DNA of 58,716 nt. Origin: Butyrivibrio sp. (GTDB lineage: Bacteria; Bacillota; Clostridia; Lachnospirales; Lachnospiraceae). The translations under genes were made by a program, and so were the position numbers. Of the stretch, positions 42,909 through 51,421 are shown piece after piece (the stretch's first letter is position 1; each line of letters begins with the position of its first letter). Under the pieces are notes generated by a model that saw nothing but the letters and a program-made list of their open reading frames with translations, searched no databases and had not been told where the DNA came from. The stretch lies in assembly GCA_015056495.1 (NCBI GenBank), contig SVGC01000023.1, positions 1 through 58,716 of the forward strand, given 5' to 3'.

Positions 42909-43589
42909 ATGAAAAATCTTATGAATAATAAATATTTTAGAAAAATAATGATCATATGCTTTGTTATTGCTTTTCTTATCGCTGTCTACTTCTGCCTTGG
43001 TGTACCTATGATTTCTTTTGTCAATGATCACGAATCGCTGCAGGCCTATGTGGATGAGAGGGGCCTGGCAGGATGGGCATTTTTCTCTCTTTTAGTAATT
43101 ATCCAGACTGCCTCAAACTGTATCCCCGGTACACCTTTTTACCTGGCCGCCGGTTATATACTTGGAGGTCTGAAAGGTGCGCTTTTATGCGATACAAGCG
43201 CGACCATAGGCAATACTATAGCGTTTATTTTAGGCAGACAATTTGGTCATAAGCTCTTAGATGCCCTTTTTTCAAAGGATAAGCTTGCTTCAATTGAGAA
43301 TCTCATGAAAGAAAAAAATCCCATCCTTTTACATGTTATCTTTATGCTGCTTCCGTTGCCTAAAGATACTTATGCATGGATAGGATATTCTTCCGGTGAA
43401 AATGTGATCACCTGGATACTATTAACTTTTATATGCAGATTTCCGCATATATTTTTATATACATTTGGTGGCGCTATGCTCCTTGAAAAAAATTACTTTG
43501 TTTTAATTGGAGGAGCCTGTTTTGCAGTTTTAGTTTATTTCTTTTTAATGCTATATTTGAAGAAAAACAACATTTCCATCCGAAAGTAA
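42909..43589 (+). CDS. TVP38/TMEM64 (DedA-like, VTT domain) membrane protein
   Basis: A 226-residue membrane protein with five or six helices. The VTT/SNARE-associated signature is NCIPGTPFYLAAGYILGGLKGALLCDTSATIGNTIAFILGR (in parts, about residues 73-113), followed by LLPLPKDTYAWIGYSSG and a C-terminal helix. Members are probable lipid scramblases or undecaprenyl-phosphate transporters. There is no clear ribosome site before the ATG, so the start is less certain; MNNKYF 5 codons later is an alternative. It converges with the response-regulator gene, 16 nt apart. Confidence 0.88.
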   Translation: MKNLMNNKYFRKIMIICFVIAFLIAVYFCLGVPMISFVNDHESLQAYVDERGLAGWAFFSLLVIIQTASNCIPGTPFYLAAGYILGGLKGALLCDTSATIGNTIAFILGRQFGHKLLDALFSKDKLASIENLMKEKNPILLHVIFMLLPLPKDTYAWIGYSSGENVITWILLTFICRFPHIFLYTFGGAMLLEKNYFVLIGGACFAVLVYFFLMLYLKKNNISIRK

Positions 43590-43605
43590 TGCAATGACCG
43601 CTCTT

Positions 43606-44247
43606 TCAATTATTATGCTTTAAATAAAAAATAGCCAGCTGCGTTCTGTCTCGCAAATTAAGTTTTTCCAATATCATCGATAGATAATTTCTGACTGTTC
43701 CCTCAGACAAAAAGAGTTTTTGCGCAATTTCTTTGTTTGAGAGGCCTTCCGAAACCAATTGGATCACTTCATACTCTTTTTCTGAAATATCGTATTTATG
43801 ATAATCAAATTCTTCCTCTTCTTTGGTCTGAGACATAAGTGTCGGGATCTTATCTATTACTGCCCCTCCAAACACGCTCTGTCCATTTATAGCCGCATGA
43901 AGTGCTACCGGAAGGGATTTATAGTCTTGTTTCAAAAGATAGCCCTTAACGCCCAATTTTAGAGCTTTTACGATATACTCATCATCTGAAAAAGTAGTAA
44001 GGAATAGTATCGTCGCATCACGATGGCTTTTTAATATTGCTTCGGCAGCCTCAAGCCCGTTCATATCTGCCATTCGGATGTCCATTAGCAGTAAGTCCGG
44101 AGACAACTCATCATAGAGCGAAACTGCCTCTTTTCCACTACATCCTTTCCCGATAACTTCAAAGTCTTCCTCTGCAGATATTATCATCTCTAATGACATT
44201 GTTATAAGTTCATCATCATCAACCAGTAAGATTCTTTTTTTCTCCAT
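43606..44247 (-). CDS. NarL/FixJ-type response regulator
   Basis: A 213-residue DNA-binding response regulator. The receiver domain has acidic D10-D12 and phospho-acceptor D56 (LLLMDIRM), T in LFLTTF and K in KGYLLKQ. The C-terminal LuxR-type helix-turn-helix is SEKEYEVIQLVSEGLSNKEIAQKLFLSEGTVRNYLSMIL (in parts). It follows its sensor kinase by 7 nt and closes an operon with an ABC exporter, so it probably activates that exporter. A palindrome upstream of the operon at 48597-48610 is a candidate site. Confidence 0.94.
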   Translation of the reverse strand: MEKKRILLVDDDELITMSLEMIISAEEDFEVIGKGCSGKEAVSLYDELSPDLLLMDIRMADMNGLEAAEAILKSHRDATILFLTTFSDDEYIVKALKLGVKGYLLKQDYKSLPVALHAAINGQSVFGGAVIDKIPTLMSQTKEEEEFDYHKYDISEKEYEVIQLVSEGLSNKEIAQKLFLSEGTVRNYLSMILEKLNLRDRTQLAIFYLKHNN

Positions 44248-44254
44248 AACCCAC

Positions 44255-45268
44255 CTATTCTCCAGCTATATTATCAAAAGGTAATCTGGCAAACACTGTA
44301 AAGCCATCATTCAGGTAAAAATAAGCTTCGCCTCCCAAAGAACGGGCTCTGTTTTTAATATTGGTCAAACCTATGCCATCATAGCCTTCTGTTGCTATCC
44401 TTATTTTTTCAGCTTCTGTAAGAGTTCCATTATCAGTGACTGATAACGTACAAAAGCTGTAATTCTGATGCAATATGACTGATACAAGATTTCCATTAGA
44501 ATGTTTCAAAATATTAGTAACTGATTCCTTTAGGATACCTATAATAGACAGTTTTACTTCTGTAGCCAGCTCTTCATCCAGGTCCAGCTCAGTATTTACT
44601 GTATAATCTTTCAGCTCACCCAGTATTTCATTAATGTTTTTTTCAAGATCGATGGAATCATCATGAAGATCATGGACAGAGCTTCGCATTTTTTCCATTG
44701 ATTCATCAAGTGTATCAGCCAGCATCTTGAGCTGGGGAGCTATAGTATCATCCTTGTTTATAGTTATTATTGCACCCAGTAATAGTATTGCTCGGGATAA
44801 AAGATGTCCCACATTATCATGGATCTCTCTTGCAATGCGATTTCGTTCTGCAAGAGTAGCAAGATGTACCTGCTGATCCTGCTCCATTAAGAGCACTTTA
44901 TTTTTATTTTTTAATATTTCTTCCAGTTCAATGCTATCATCTCGAGTTCGGTGGAGCTGATGCTTGTAAAAAGACATTTTTTCATACAACATCATTGATA
45001 CTAATGTAAAACCACCAATTATCGCTATTGTAACGATCTTGAATAATATATATTCCGCTCCTGTAACGGTCAGGTACAATACAGATAATATAAAAGAAAG
45101 CGCTGTAAAAGGTACGCTTACTTTTTTGGAATCAACAATTATGCTGATCTCCATAAATAAAAAAATGCAAATAGACATTACAACTGAAACAGTCGTAATG
45201 CCATCTGCATTTATAACTAATGCCAACATTAAAGCCCCCATAAGCTTTATGATCACATCATACAGCAT
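44255..45268 (-). CDS. Sensor histidine kinase (HisKA_3/NarX-DesK type)
   Basis: A 337-residue membrane kinase. About four or five hydrophobic helices (residues 1-100) make up the sensor, with almost no extracellular domain. A coiled coil (SIELEEILKNKNKVLLMEQDQQ) follows. The phospho-acceptor is H150 in ERNRIAREIHDNVGHLL. The ATPase part has SVTNILKHSNGN (N-box) and DNGTL/GIGLTNIKNRARSLGG (G-box). Such intramembrane sensors often monitor the membrane or the linked ABC transporter. It overlaps the preceding permease gene by 11 nt. Confidence 0.93.
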   Translation of the reverse strand: MLYDVIIKLMGALMLALVINADGITTVSVVMSICIFLFMEISIIVDSKKVSVPFTALSFILSVLYLTVTGAEYILFKIVTIAIIGGFTLVSMMLYEKMSFYKHQLHRTRDDSIELEEILKNKNKVLLMEQDQQVHLATLAERNRIAREIHDNVGHLLSRAILLLGAIITINKDDTIAPQLKMLADTLDESMEKMRSSVHDLHDDSIDLEKNINEILGELKDYTVNTELDLDEELATEVKLSIIGILKESVTNILKHSNGNLVSVILHQNYSFCTLSVTDNGTLTEAEKIRIATEGYDGIGLTNIKNRARSLGGEAYFYLNDGFTVFARLPFDNIAGE

Positions 45269-46418
45269 ATTGCTCCTTCTTCTTTGAGATGATCAGGCCT
45301 GTTGCAAAAAAGATACATGCAAAAAGCAACTCGATCAATAAATACTCAAAAAACGTTTTTCCCCAGATATTATTTATAGGCGTATCTTTTATAAATCTTA
45401 CATTTGCTGTGTACCAATATAGTGGTAAAAAATGAGCTATTTTAACCAGTGTAGCTGAAAGAAATTGCAGATCAATAAATACTCCACAGAAGAAACTCAT
45501 AGGCAATACCAGCATATTAGTAACCATATTGATCAGGCTCTCGTTGGTTGTAAGCGAAGTGATCATATATGCCATACCGATTCCGACCAGCATCAGGAAA
45601 TATACATTTATGCAATAAAACGGAAGTTTACTATTATTATCGGTAGCACCCACTGTTGCGATAAAAATTGCCCCTGTGGTGATCACAAATCCGACACATA
45701 GAACGCCTGCGATTATTGCAAAATTCCTGGATTTAAAATGCATTCCACTTACGTTGATCCTGTGCTTAACATCTGTGTTCTTGGTAAATGTCAGCACTGA
45801 ACTGATTGAGACTCCCAGTATCATCATAAGGGCATATGCCATAAATACAAACATCTTCGTGTAGAAAGTACGATGATTCTCATCAGAAGTATCCATGATC
45901 GTAACCTTTGTGTTGGATAATTTGACCATGTTTTCATTTGTCAGTTCTATAGCCTTTTCTTCTGAATAACCGCAATTTAAATATACCATAACATTGTTAA
46001 GATAGGTACGTATTTTCTGGGTCAAAAGATATTGTGATGCTGTAGCACCAGGAGCTATATACTCAAGCAGATCATCTTTTTCTCCGGAGATCAACTTAAC
46101 AGAAAAATCTTCTGGTATTATCAATGCATAATCATATATTCCAAAACGCACGTTATCATTCATTTCTACATAAGAGGTAGTCTGCGGGTCAACTACATCC
46201 TGAGTTTCTCTGAGAAATTCCACCAGTCCTCTGCTGATTGCAGAATCATCATTGTCAGTTATTGCAACTGTAACTATAGAATCCTCAAACATTGTATCTA
46301 TGCTTGTCGCCTGGGATTTTGCGGATAAAGTACCAAATATACTGAACACTGCAAAATAGACTATTATTGTTGCAAGGCATGCCTTGGTAGATTTTAAAAC
46401 TGCATTAAAGACTGACAT
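45258..46418 (-). CDS. ABC-2 type exporter permease, second subunit
   Basis: A 386-residue membrane protein of the ABC2_membrane/YhgE-like group. One helix at the N-terminus (KACLATIIVYFAVFSIFG) precedes a large extracytoplasmic domain (about residues 40-190), and then come five helices, as in DrrB/YhfI-type permeases with Pip-like loops. It overlaps the first permease gene by 14 nt and the kinase gene by 11 nt, so expression is tightly coupled. It pairs with the other permease for export of an unknown substrate. Confidence 0.88.
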   Translation of the reverse strand: MSVFNAVLKSTKACLATIIVYFAVFSIFGTLSAKSQATSIDTMFEDSIVTVAITDNDDSAISRGLVEFLRETQDVVDPQTTSYVEMNDNVRFGIYDYALIIPEDFSVKLISGEKDDLLEYIAPGATASQYLLTQKIRTYLNNVMVYLNCGYSEEKAIELTNENMVKLSNTKVTIMDTSDENHRTFYTKMFVFMAYALMMILGVSISSVLTFTKNTDVKHRINVSGMHFKSRNFAIIAGVLCVGFVITTGAIFIATVGATDNNSKLPFYCINVYFLMLVGIGMAYMITSLTTNESLINMVTNMLVLPMSFFCGVFIDLQFLSATLVKIAHFLPLYWYTANVRFIKDTPINNIWGKTFFEYLLIELLFACIFFATGLIISKKKEQYAV

Positions 46419-47550
46419 ATCTTCTCCTCCTTAAGAACAGTGCGCTGAAAAATAGACATCCTAAGATCATAATGCACATGATCGTAACATCCTGCCGAAA
46501 GACATATGTATCACCATAGGTGGCTCGAACGTACATCGCATCTGTGAACAAAGCAGCCGGATTGATCTTATTGATTATCGGACAATGGTACTGGATCAGC
46601 TGTTTGATCTGTCCCCACATCAGGCCGCTAAAAAATGAGCATGTCATTGTAAAGCAAAGTGGAACTGTAACCAATAGGCGAGGATCTTTAAAAATCGATC
46701 CCATAAGGGTTCCAGAAGATATACCCAGTCCACTTCCTATTGTACATAAGGCTATCATTGTGCTCAGCGGCACTCCGAGGTTTATTTTAAGTATGTATTG
46801 AATGTACACAACTACTATAATGTTTGATACAAGCTGAATGAGCAGTCCTGCTAATATACCTGCTGATATATTGATAAACTTGGATGTTGGTGCACATTCC
46901 ACTCTTTTACCTTGTTCTGAGAGATTGGCACACATACCTTCCAACATATTTGAGCTGATCCAGGAACTAAATAGCGATGTCATGGCGAGTAGTGCATAAA
47001 AATACTGGATATACTGGCTGGTATTGTTTCCAAAATTGTATTCTGAAATGTAATTACTATCAGAGCTTATCATTTCTATTGCTTCGGCAAGTTTTTCCGG
47101 ATGATCCTGGGCTACTTGTGTGATCACATCTGTATAGTTGTTGTACTCACGGACAATTTCATTCATTACCGTTGCATCATAGCCATTTACTGGTATGATG
47201 GTTTCAATCCCATCCTCTGTCTCTTTGAAAAAACCGCTTATTATGCCACTATTCATATCGTTAACAGCTTCTTCAACAGAAGCATAGGTATGTACTGATA
47301 TAACAGCAAAGCCTTCATCATCAGCTTTACTAAGTTCTTCCAATACCTGCTCAAAACCCTTGGACTGTGTAATCTCTAGAACATATCCTGTCTCCACGGT
47401 TGCAAAAGTATCTGGATCATTTTTGATCATATTGCCAAAGCCCATATAAAAAGCTGTTGCAAGGACCAGTGGAAACAAGAAATTCCATCCAACCAGCCAA
47501 GTCTGTCTTGTGAGTTCTTTTACTTTATATGAAAAAATCCTTAAAAACAT
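46405..47550 (-). CDS. ABC-2 type exporter permease, first subunit
   Basis: A 381-residue membrane protein with the same architecture as the next gene: an N-terminal helix (WLVGWNFLFPLVLATAFYMGF), a soluble extracytoplasmic domain, and then six helices (ALLAMTSLFSSWISSNMLEG; VTVPLCFTMTCSFFSGLMWG). The two permeases probably form a heterodimer. It overlaps the ATPase gene by 1 nt. Export of a peptide, antibiotic or lipid is plausible. Confidence 0.88.
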   Translation of the reverse strand: MFLRIFSYKVKELTRQTWLVGWNFLFPLVLATAFYMGFGNMIKNDPDTFATVETGYVLEITQSKGFEQVLEELSKADDEGFAVISVHTYASVEEAVNDMNSGIISGFFKETEDGIETIIPVNGYDATVMNEIVREYNNYTDVITQVAQDHPEKLAEAIEMISSDSNYISEYNFGNNTSQYIQYFYALLAMTSLFSSWISSNMLEGMCANLSEQGKRVECAPTSKFINISAGILAGLLIQLVSNIIVVVYIQYILKINLGVPLSTMIALCTIGSGLGISSGTLMGSIFKDPRLLVTVPLCFTMTCSFFSGLMWGQIKQLIQYHCPIINKINPAALFTDAMYVRATYGDTYVFRQDVTIMCIMILGCLFFSALFLRRRRYVSL

Positions 47551-48491
47551 CAGTCTCTAAGCTCCTTTCCGGTAATCTCCAGGAAAACATCATTCAAGGT
47601 AGGAAGCTCTGTTGTTACATGGCCAAATGGAATGTTATTGTCAGTAAGATAATCCAATACATGAACAAGATTATGCTGTCCACCATCGCACTTGATCACT
47701 ACATCATCCCCATCTTCCTTGACTTTATACACGTGATTGATTTCCTTTAAGCCTTCAAGTATTTCCGGAGATTTATCAGGCAGCCCAATACGGATAGTCT
47801 CACGGCTTATGAGAGATGATTTTAGTTCTGAAGATGTTCCACTAACTACGTTTTTGCCATGATCCATGATAACTACTCGTGAACACAATTCTTCAACTTC
47901 TTCCATATAGTGCGATGTATAAATAACTGTCGCACCTTCTTTATTCATCTTTTTTATTCCTTCAAGGATTGCATTTCGGCTCTGCGGATCAACTGCTACA
48001 GTTGGCTCATCGAAGATGATAAGCTTTGGTTTGTGTGCTATTCCACAGGCAATATTAAGTCTTCTTAGAAGGCCTCCTGAAAGCTTTTTAGGTTTGTATT
48101 TCTTGTATTCAGAAAGGCCTGTAAATTCAAGTGCCTCTTCAACATACTTCTTTCTAAGCGCTTTGTCCTTTATATATAGACCACAGAAGAAATCAACATT
48201 TTCATATACATTCAAGGTATCAATAACTGCAACGTTTTGCAGTACAACTCCTATCTGAGATTTAATATCATATGCATCAGGACTCATTTCTTTTCCAAAA
48301 ATCTGAATGTCACCCTTATCAAATGTAAGCAATGATAACAGGCAATTGATCGTTGTTGTTTTTCCTGAACCATTTGGCCCAAGGAGTCCCAGGATCTCAC
48401 CTTCTTTAATATCCAGTGAAAAGTGATCCACTGCCACATTTTCTCCATATCTTTTTACCAGATTATCGATTGATACTACTGAACTATTCAT
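47550..48491 (-). CDS. ABC exporter ATP-binding protein (BcrA/DrrA-like)
   Basis: A 313-residue ATPase. Walker A is GPNGSGKTTTINCL, the Q-loop is VLQNVAV, the signature is LSGGLLRRLNIACGIAHKP, Walker B is LIIFDEPTVAVDPQ and the switch His is in YTSHYMEEVEEL. The C-terminal 80 residues are the DrrA/CcmA-type extension. An earlier ATG at 48497 sits almost on the AGAGGAG site; the ATG at 48491 has 7-nt spacing. It leads the five-gene operon of exporter plus two-component system. Confidence 0.92.
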   Translation of the reverse strand: MNSSVVSIDNLVKRYGENVAVDHFSLDIKEGEILGLLGPNGSGKTTTINCLLSLLTFDKGDIQIFGKEMSPDAYDIKSQIGVVLQNVAVIDTLNVYENVDFFCGLYIKDKALRKKYVEEALEFTGLSEYKKYKPKKLSGGLLRRLNIACGIAHKPKLIIFDEPTVAVDPQSRNAILEGIKKMNKEGATVIYTSHYMEEVEELCSRVVIMDHGKNVVSGTSSELKSSLISRETIRIGLPDKSPEILEGLKEINHVYKVKEDGDDVVIKCDGGQHNLVHVLDYLTDNNIPFGHVTTELPTLNDVFLEITGKELRD

Positions 48492-48562
48492 ATCCATTCT
48501 CCTCTTTTTAGTTTTATGCGGAATCAAGTTATTTGCTATGAGATAATAATACAAAAACAAAA

Positions 48563-48610
48563 GTCATATCTGTAGTGAGTAGCGTCATTACTGGATATGA
48601 CAATTGTCAT
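48563..48610 (-). promoter_or_regulatory. Candidate response-regulator sites upstream of the ABC exporter operon
   Basis: ATGACAATTGTCAT (48597-48610) is a perfect 14-bp palindrome. GTCATATC (48563-48570) and GATATGAC (48594-48601) form a second, wider dyad. Repeated GTCAT half-sites upstream of the promoter fit binding of dimers of the NarL-type regulator encoded in the operon. A TATTAT box further down is a possible -10. Confidence 0.55.
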
Positions 48611-48787
48611 GTATTTTTCAGTTTTTGAAATCACTGTATAATTGGAAAAATGCTGTTAAAATCATAAATTTTCAATTAAATTTACAGAAAAATGCGACTT
48701 TATAGCCCAAAAAGTATTATAATTATCGTATTATAATGATAATAGTATCCACCTTTATTAGGAGATACATTAAGGAGGAACATCAAG

Positions 48788-49024
48788 ATGACATATCAGG
48801 AAGCATGGACTGAGGCTGTTAAGAGAGCAAAGGAAGGCCGAATTACTGAGATATACGTTCATAGAATCAAAAAAGAAAAAGATTGTATCGTATCTAGTAT
48901 TGATGAAGAAGTTCCTTCTGGCAGTTATGTTTTCTACAGAACAGTTGAACAGATCAATCTGAAGGCACGTGAAAATGAGCGCAAGGGTATAGTTAGTAGC
49001 TCTGTTGATCCTAAGTGTGCATGA
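48788..49024 (+). CDS. Small conserved-looking hypothetical protein
   Basis: A 78-residue soluble protein: an N-terminal amphipathic helix (MTYQEAWTEAVKRAKEGRI), a beta-rich middle (EIYVHRIKKEKDCIVSSIDEEV; GSYVFYRTVEQI) and a C-terminal CA dipeptide. I do not recognise it. AAGGAGG (48773-48779) gives a strong start and a good terminator follows, so it is a real single-gene unit. It has no obvious link to its neighbours. Confidence 0.8.
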   Translation: MTYQEAWTEAVKRAKEGRITEIYVHRIKKEKDCIVSSIDEEVPSGSYVFYRTVEQINLKARENERKGIVSSSVDPKCA

Positions 49025-49057
49025 TAATTAAATAATTAATTCAGACAATAATTTAAG

Positions 49058-49089
49058 AGGCTGCCGATTTAATGCGACAGCCTTTTTTT
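49058..49089 (+). terminator. Terminator of the 48788 gene
   Basis: AGGCTGCCG (49058-49066) and CGACAGCCT (49075-49083) pair with one mismatch and are followed by seven T. Confidence 0.85.
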
Positions 49090-49118
49090 ATTTCACTAAT
49101 AATATGTTTTGAACAGGC

Positions 49119-49727
49119 TTACAGGTTTTTCTCATAAAAACCATCTTTTTTAATATAGCCCGTTTTCTGAAGATATTCTTTGTGATTCTCATCATTTCCG
49201 GCATATATCAGCTTCTTGATACCATCCTCCGGAAGTTTGGTAAATACAAATCTGCCAATCGAAAAATCTCTGTATTTAGGTATTGAATAGTCTAATAATA
49301 TATTCAATGTATCGCCGGATTGCCTACCTATCATAAATCCGGCTGGCATGCCCTGATGGCATACTATATAGCAATTATCCCCGGCTGCGAAGTCCATATT
49401 GATACCAGGAAAGCACTTTTTGATATCATCACCATAAGATTTCAATCCATATTGCAGCATTGCATCATCTAATTTGGTCTTAACAAAATCGTAGTCTTTA
49501 GAATCTTCTGAAAAAGCTCTGACCAGTTGAAAAATATTGATTACCAAAAGGCTCATATTCATGATTGCTGTTGGATATGTATGGGTCAAAAGTCCATAAA
49601 CAATACTTACAACACAACCGATTGAATTTATTATCCTGAGTTTCGCCACAGAAACCATCAAAAATGAAACTAGTATTATTGCAGAACCTACATAGCCTAT
49701 AACCTGAATCCAAAAATCTGTACTCAT
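49119..49727 (-). CDS. ygjV: YgjV-family membrane protein with acetyltransferase-like C-terminus
   Basis: A 202-residue protein. Residues 1-75 have three hydrophobic helices (WIQVIGYVGSAIILVSFLMVS; SIGCVVSIVYGLL; AIMNMSLLVINIFQL), matching Imp-YgjV. The rest is soluble and ends in RDFSIGRFVFTKLPEDGIKKLIY, then HKEYLQKTGYIKKDGFYEKNL, resembling the last part of a GNAT fold. The ATG at 49727 is preceded by GGAG. That ribosome site is buried in the 3' arm of the xpt terminator, so expression may depend on read-through. The function of the family is unknown. Confidence 0.8.
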   Translation of the reverse strand: MSTDFWIQVIGYVGSAIILVSFLMVSVAKLRIINSIGCVVSIVYGLLTHTYPTAIMNMSLLVINIFQLVRAFSEDSKDYDFVKTKLDDAMLQYGLKSYGDDIKKCFPGINMDFAAGDNCYIVCHQGMPAGFMIGRQSGDTLNILLDYSIPKYRDFSIGRFVFTKLPEDGIKKLIYAGNDENHKEYLQKTGYIKKDGFYEKNL

Positions 49728-49782
49728 AAAAAATCTCCATATTCTCTTTGATGTCTTTATGCTATCAAAGAAAATATGGAGA
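49728..49782 (-). terminator. Terminator after xpt that contains the ygjV ribosome site
   Basis: TCTCCATATT/AATATGGAGA (49734-49743 / 49773-49782) and TCTTTGAT/ATCAAAGA make an 18-bp stem with small bulges. The minus-strand T-run (49733-49728) directly abuts the ygjV ATG, and the GGAGA of its ribosome site lies in the stem. Confidence 0.8.
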
Positions 49783-49813
49783 ATCAAATTAAAAAACAAT
49801 TATGTGATATGAA

Positions 49814-50392
49814 TTATTTTCTAAATGTAATTTCCCCTGTTGCTGCATCCATTCCATCAACAATGGCAAGTGATTCAAGGCGATATCCCATATTACGGAT
49901 GATCTGTCCGCCTGTCTGGAAGCCTTTTTCTATAGCAATACCTATTCCAGATACTGAAGCACCTGCCTGATTGATTATTGAAATAAGTCCCTGAAGTGCA
50001 CAGCCATTAGCAAGAAAATCATCTATGATAAGGATTTTGTCATCAGGATTCAAAAACTTCTTTGATACAATAACCTGATTTTTATTTTTGTGAGTGAAAG
50101 ACTCAACTTCAGCTGTGTACATCTCTCCATCAAGGTTTACACTCTGAGACTTTTTAGCAAATACGACCGGAACGCCGAAATGTCTTGCTACTACACATGC
50201 TATTCCAATTCCTGAAGCTTCGATAGTAAGGATCTTGTTGATCTCAACATCTTTAAAGCGTTCCTTCCATTCTGCTCCCATTTTATCAAATAGTTCTACA
50301 TCCAGCTGATGATTCAGAAAGCTGTCAACCTTAAGTATATTGCCTTCTTTAACTACTCCGTCTTTAATAATTCTTTCTTCAAGAAAATTCAT
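49814..50392 (-). CDS. xpt: Xanthine phosphoribosyltransferase
   Basis: A 192-residue purine salvage enzyme that converts xanthine and PRPP to XMP. The PRPP motif is [14 protein letters not shown] (about residues 120-133). The N-terminal Xpt signature [27 protein letters not shown] (in parts) and [10 protein letters not shown] are present. Length matches B. subtilis Xpt (194). It is the last nucleobase gene of the operon controlled by the guanine riboswitch, which independently supports a purine role. Confidence 0.95.
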   Translation of the reverse strand: MNFLEERIIKDGVVKEGNILKVDSFLNHQLDVELFDKMGAEWKERFKDVEINKILTIEASGIGIACVVARHFGVPVVFAKKSQSVNLDGEMYTAEVESFTHKNKNQVIVSKKFLNPDDKILIIDDFLANGCALQGLISIINQAGASVSGIGIAIEKGFQTGGQIIRNMGYRLESLAIVDGMDAATGEITFRK

Positions 50393-50419
50393 CTCTCTAC
50401 CTTCTTTTACCTGTATATT

Positions 50420-51421
50420 TTATCGTTCTTCTCTAAAGTAATTTGTGCCAAGGCTCTTTGGAGGCTGATTCTCACGCTTATTACGCATACTTGTGATCAC
50501 CAGAACTACAAGTGTTACGATATAAGGGATCATCTTGTACAGCTCTTTATATTCTGTATGTGTTCCTGATGGAAGGTATAAATAGAGAATATATAATCCA
50601 CCAAACAAAATTGATGAAAGAATACCTACATCCGGCTTCCAGATAGTAAAGATAACAAGTGCTATTGCAAGCCATCCTCTATCTCCAAATGCATCGTTGG
50701 ACCATACACCACACGCATAATCCATTACATAGTAGAGTCCACCAAGTCCTGCGATCATACATCCAAGACAAGTTGAAACATATTTATACTTAGTAACATT
50801 AATGCCGGCAGCATCTGCTGTTGCAGGATTTTCACCTACTGCACGAAGCTGGAGGCCTACCCTGGTCTTTTTTAATATAAATGCTGCAATAAGAGCTATT
50901 ATAATAGCAACATATGCAAGAAAGCCGTATGAAAATAGGAGTTTTCCTACCCATCCTGTCTTTGTTGCAAATGGAAGAGTCTTACTAAAATATGCTGATG
51001 TAGCTGAAAGTGAGATAGATGGTACATCTGCACCAGCAAGCTTTATAAGGGATCCGCCAAAAAAGTTACCAAAACCAATTCCAAATGTTGTCATAGCAAG
51101 ACCTGTTACATTCTGATTGGCTCTGAGTGTTACAGTTAAAAAGCAGTATAACAATCCCATTAGCAGTGAACCGAGAAGTGAGCAGATAAGTGGAATAAAT
51201 ACTGCAAGAAATCCATTCAGCTGTCCACCTGCTACTGACTGTTCATAGAAAAATGAACCAATAACACCACTTATAGCTCCAACGTACATTACACCTGGAA
51301 TACCCAAGTTAAGGTTTCCGGATTTTTCTGTTATTGTTTCGCCTGTGCTTCCAAGTAAAAGAGGAACGCTCTGCTGTATTGCTCTAGGAATAAAAGCTAC
51401 TAAACTAAACATATTATGCAT
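50420..51421 (-). CDS. Nucleoside ABC transporter permease (BMP-associated, YufQ-like)
   Basis: A 333-residue membrane protein with eight to nine helices of the BPD_transp_2 family (branched-chain/ribose type). GETITEKSGNLNLGIPGVMYVGAI and AVGENPATADAAGINVTKYKY are signatures of nucleoside permeases near BMP lipoproteins. It overlaps the other permease gene by 8 nt and lies 27 nt before xpt. It works as a heterodimer with that permease. Confidence 0.92.
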   Translation of the reverse strand: MHNMFSLVAFIPRAIQQSVPLLLGSTGETITEKSGNLNLGIPGVMYVGAISGVIGSFFYEQSVAGGQLNGFLAVFIPLICSLLGSLLMGLLYCFLTVTLRANQNVTGLAMTTFGIGFGNFFGGSLIKLAGADVPSISLSATSAYFSKTLPFATKTGWVGKLLFSYGFLAYVAIIIALIAAFILKKTRVGLQLRAVGENPATADAAGINVTKYKYVSTCLGCMIAGLGGLYYVMDYACGVWSNDAFGDRGWLAIALVIFTIWKPDVGILSSILFGGLYILYLYLPSGTHTEYKELYKMIPYIVTLVVLVITSMRNKRENQPPKSLGTNYFREER

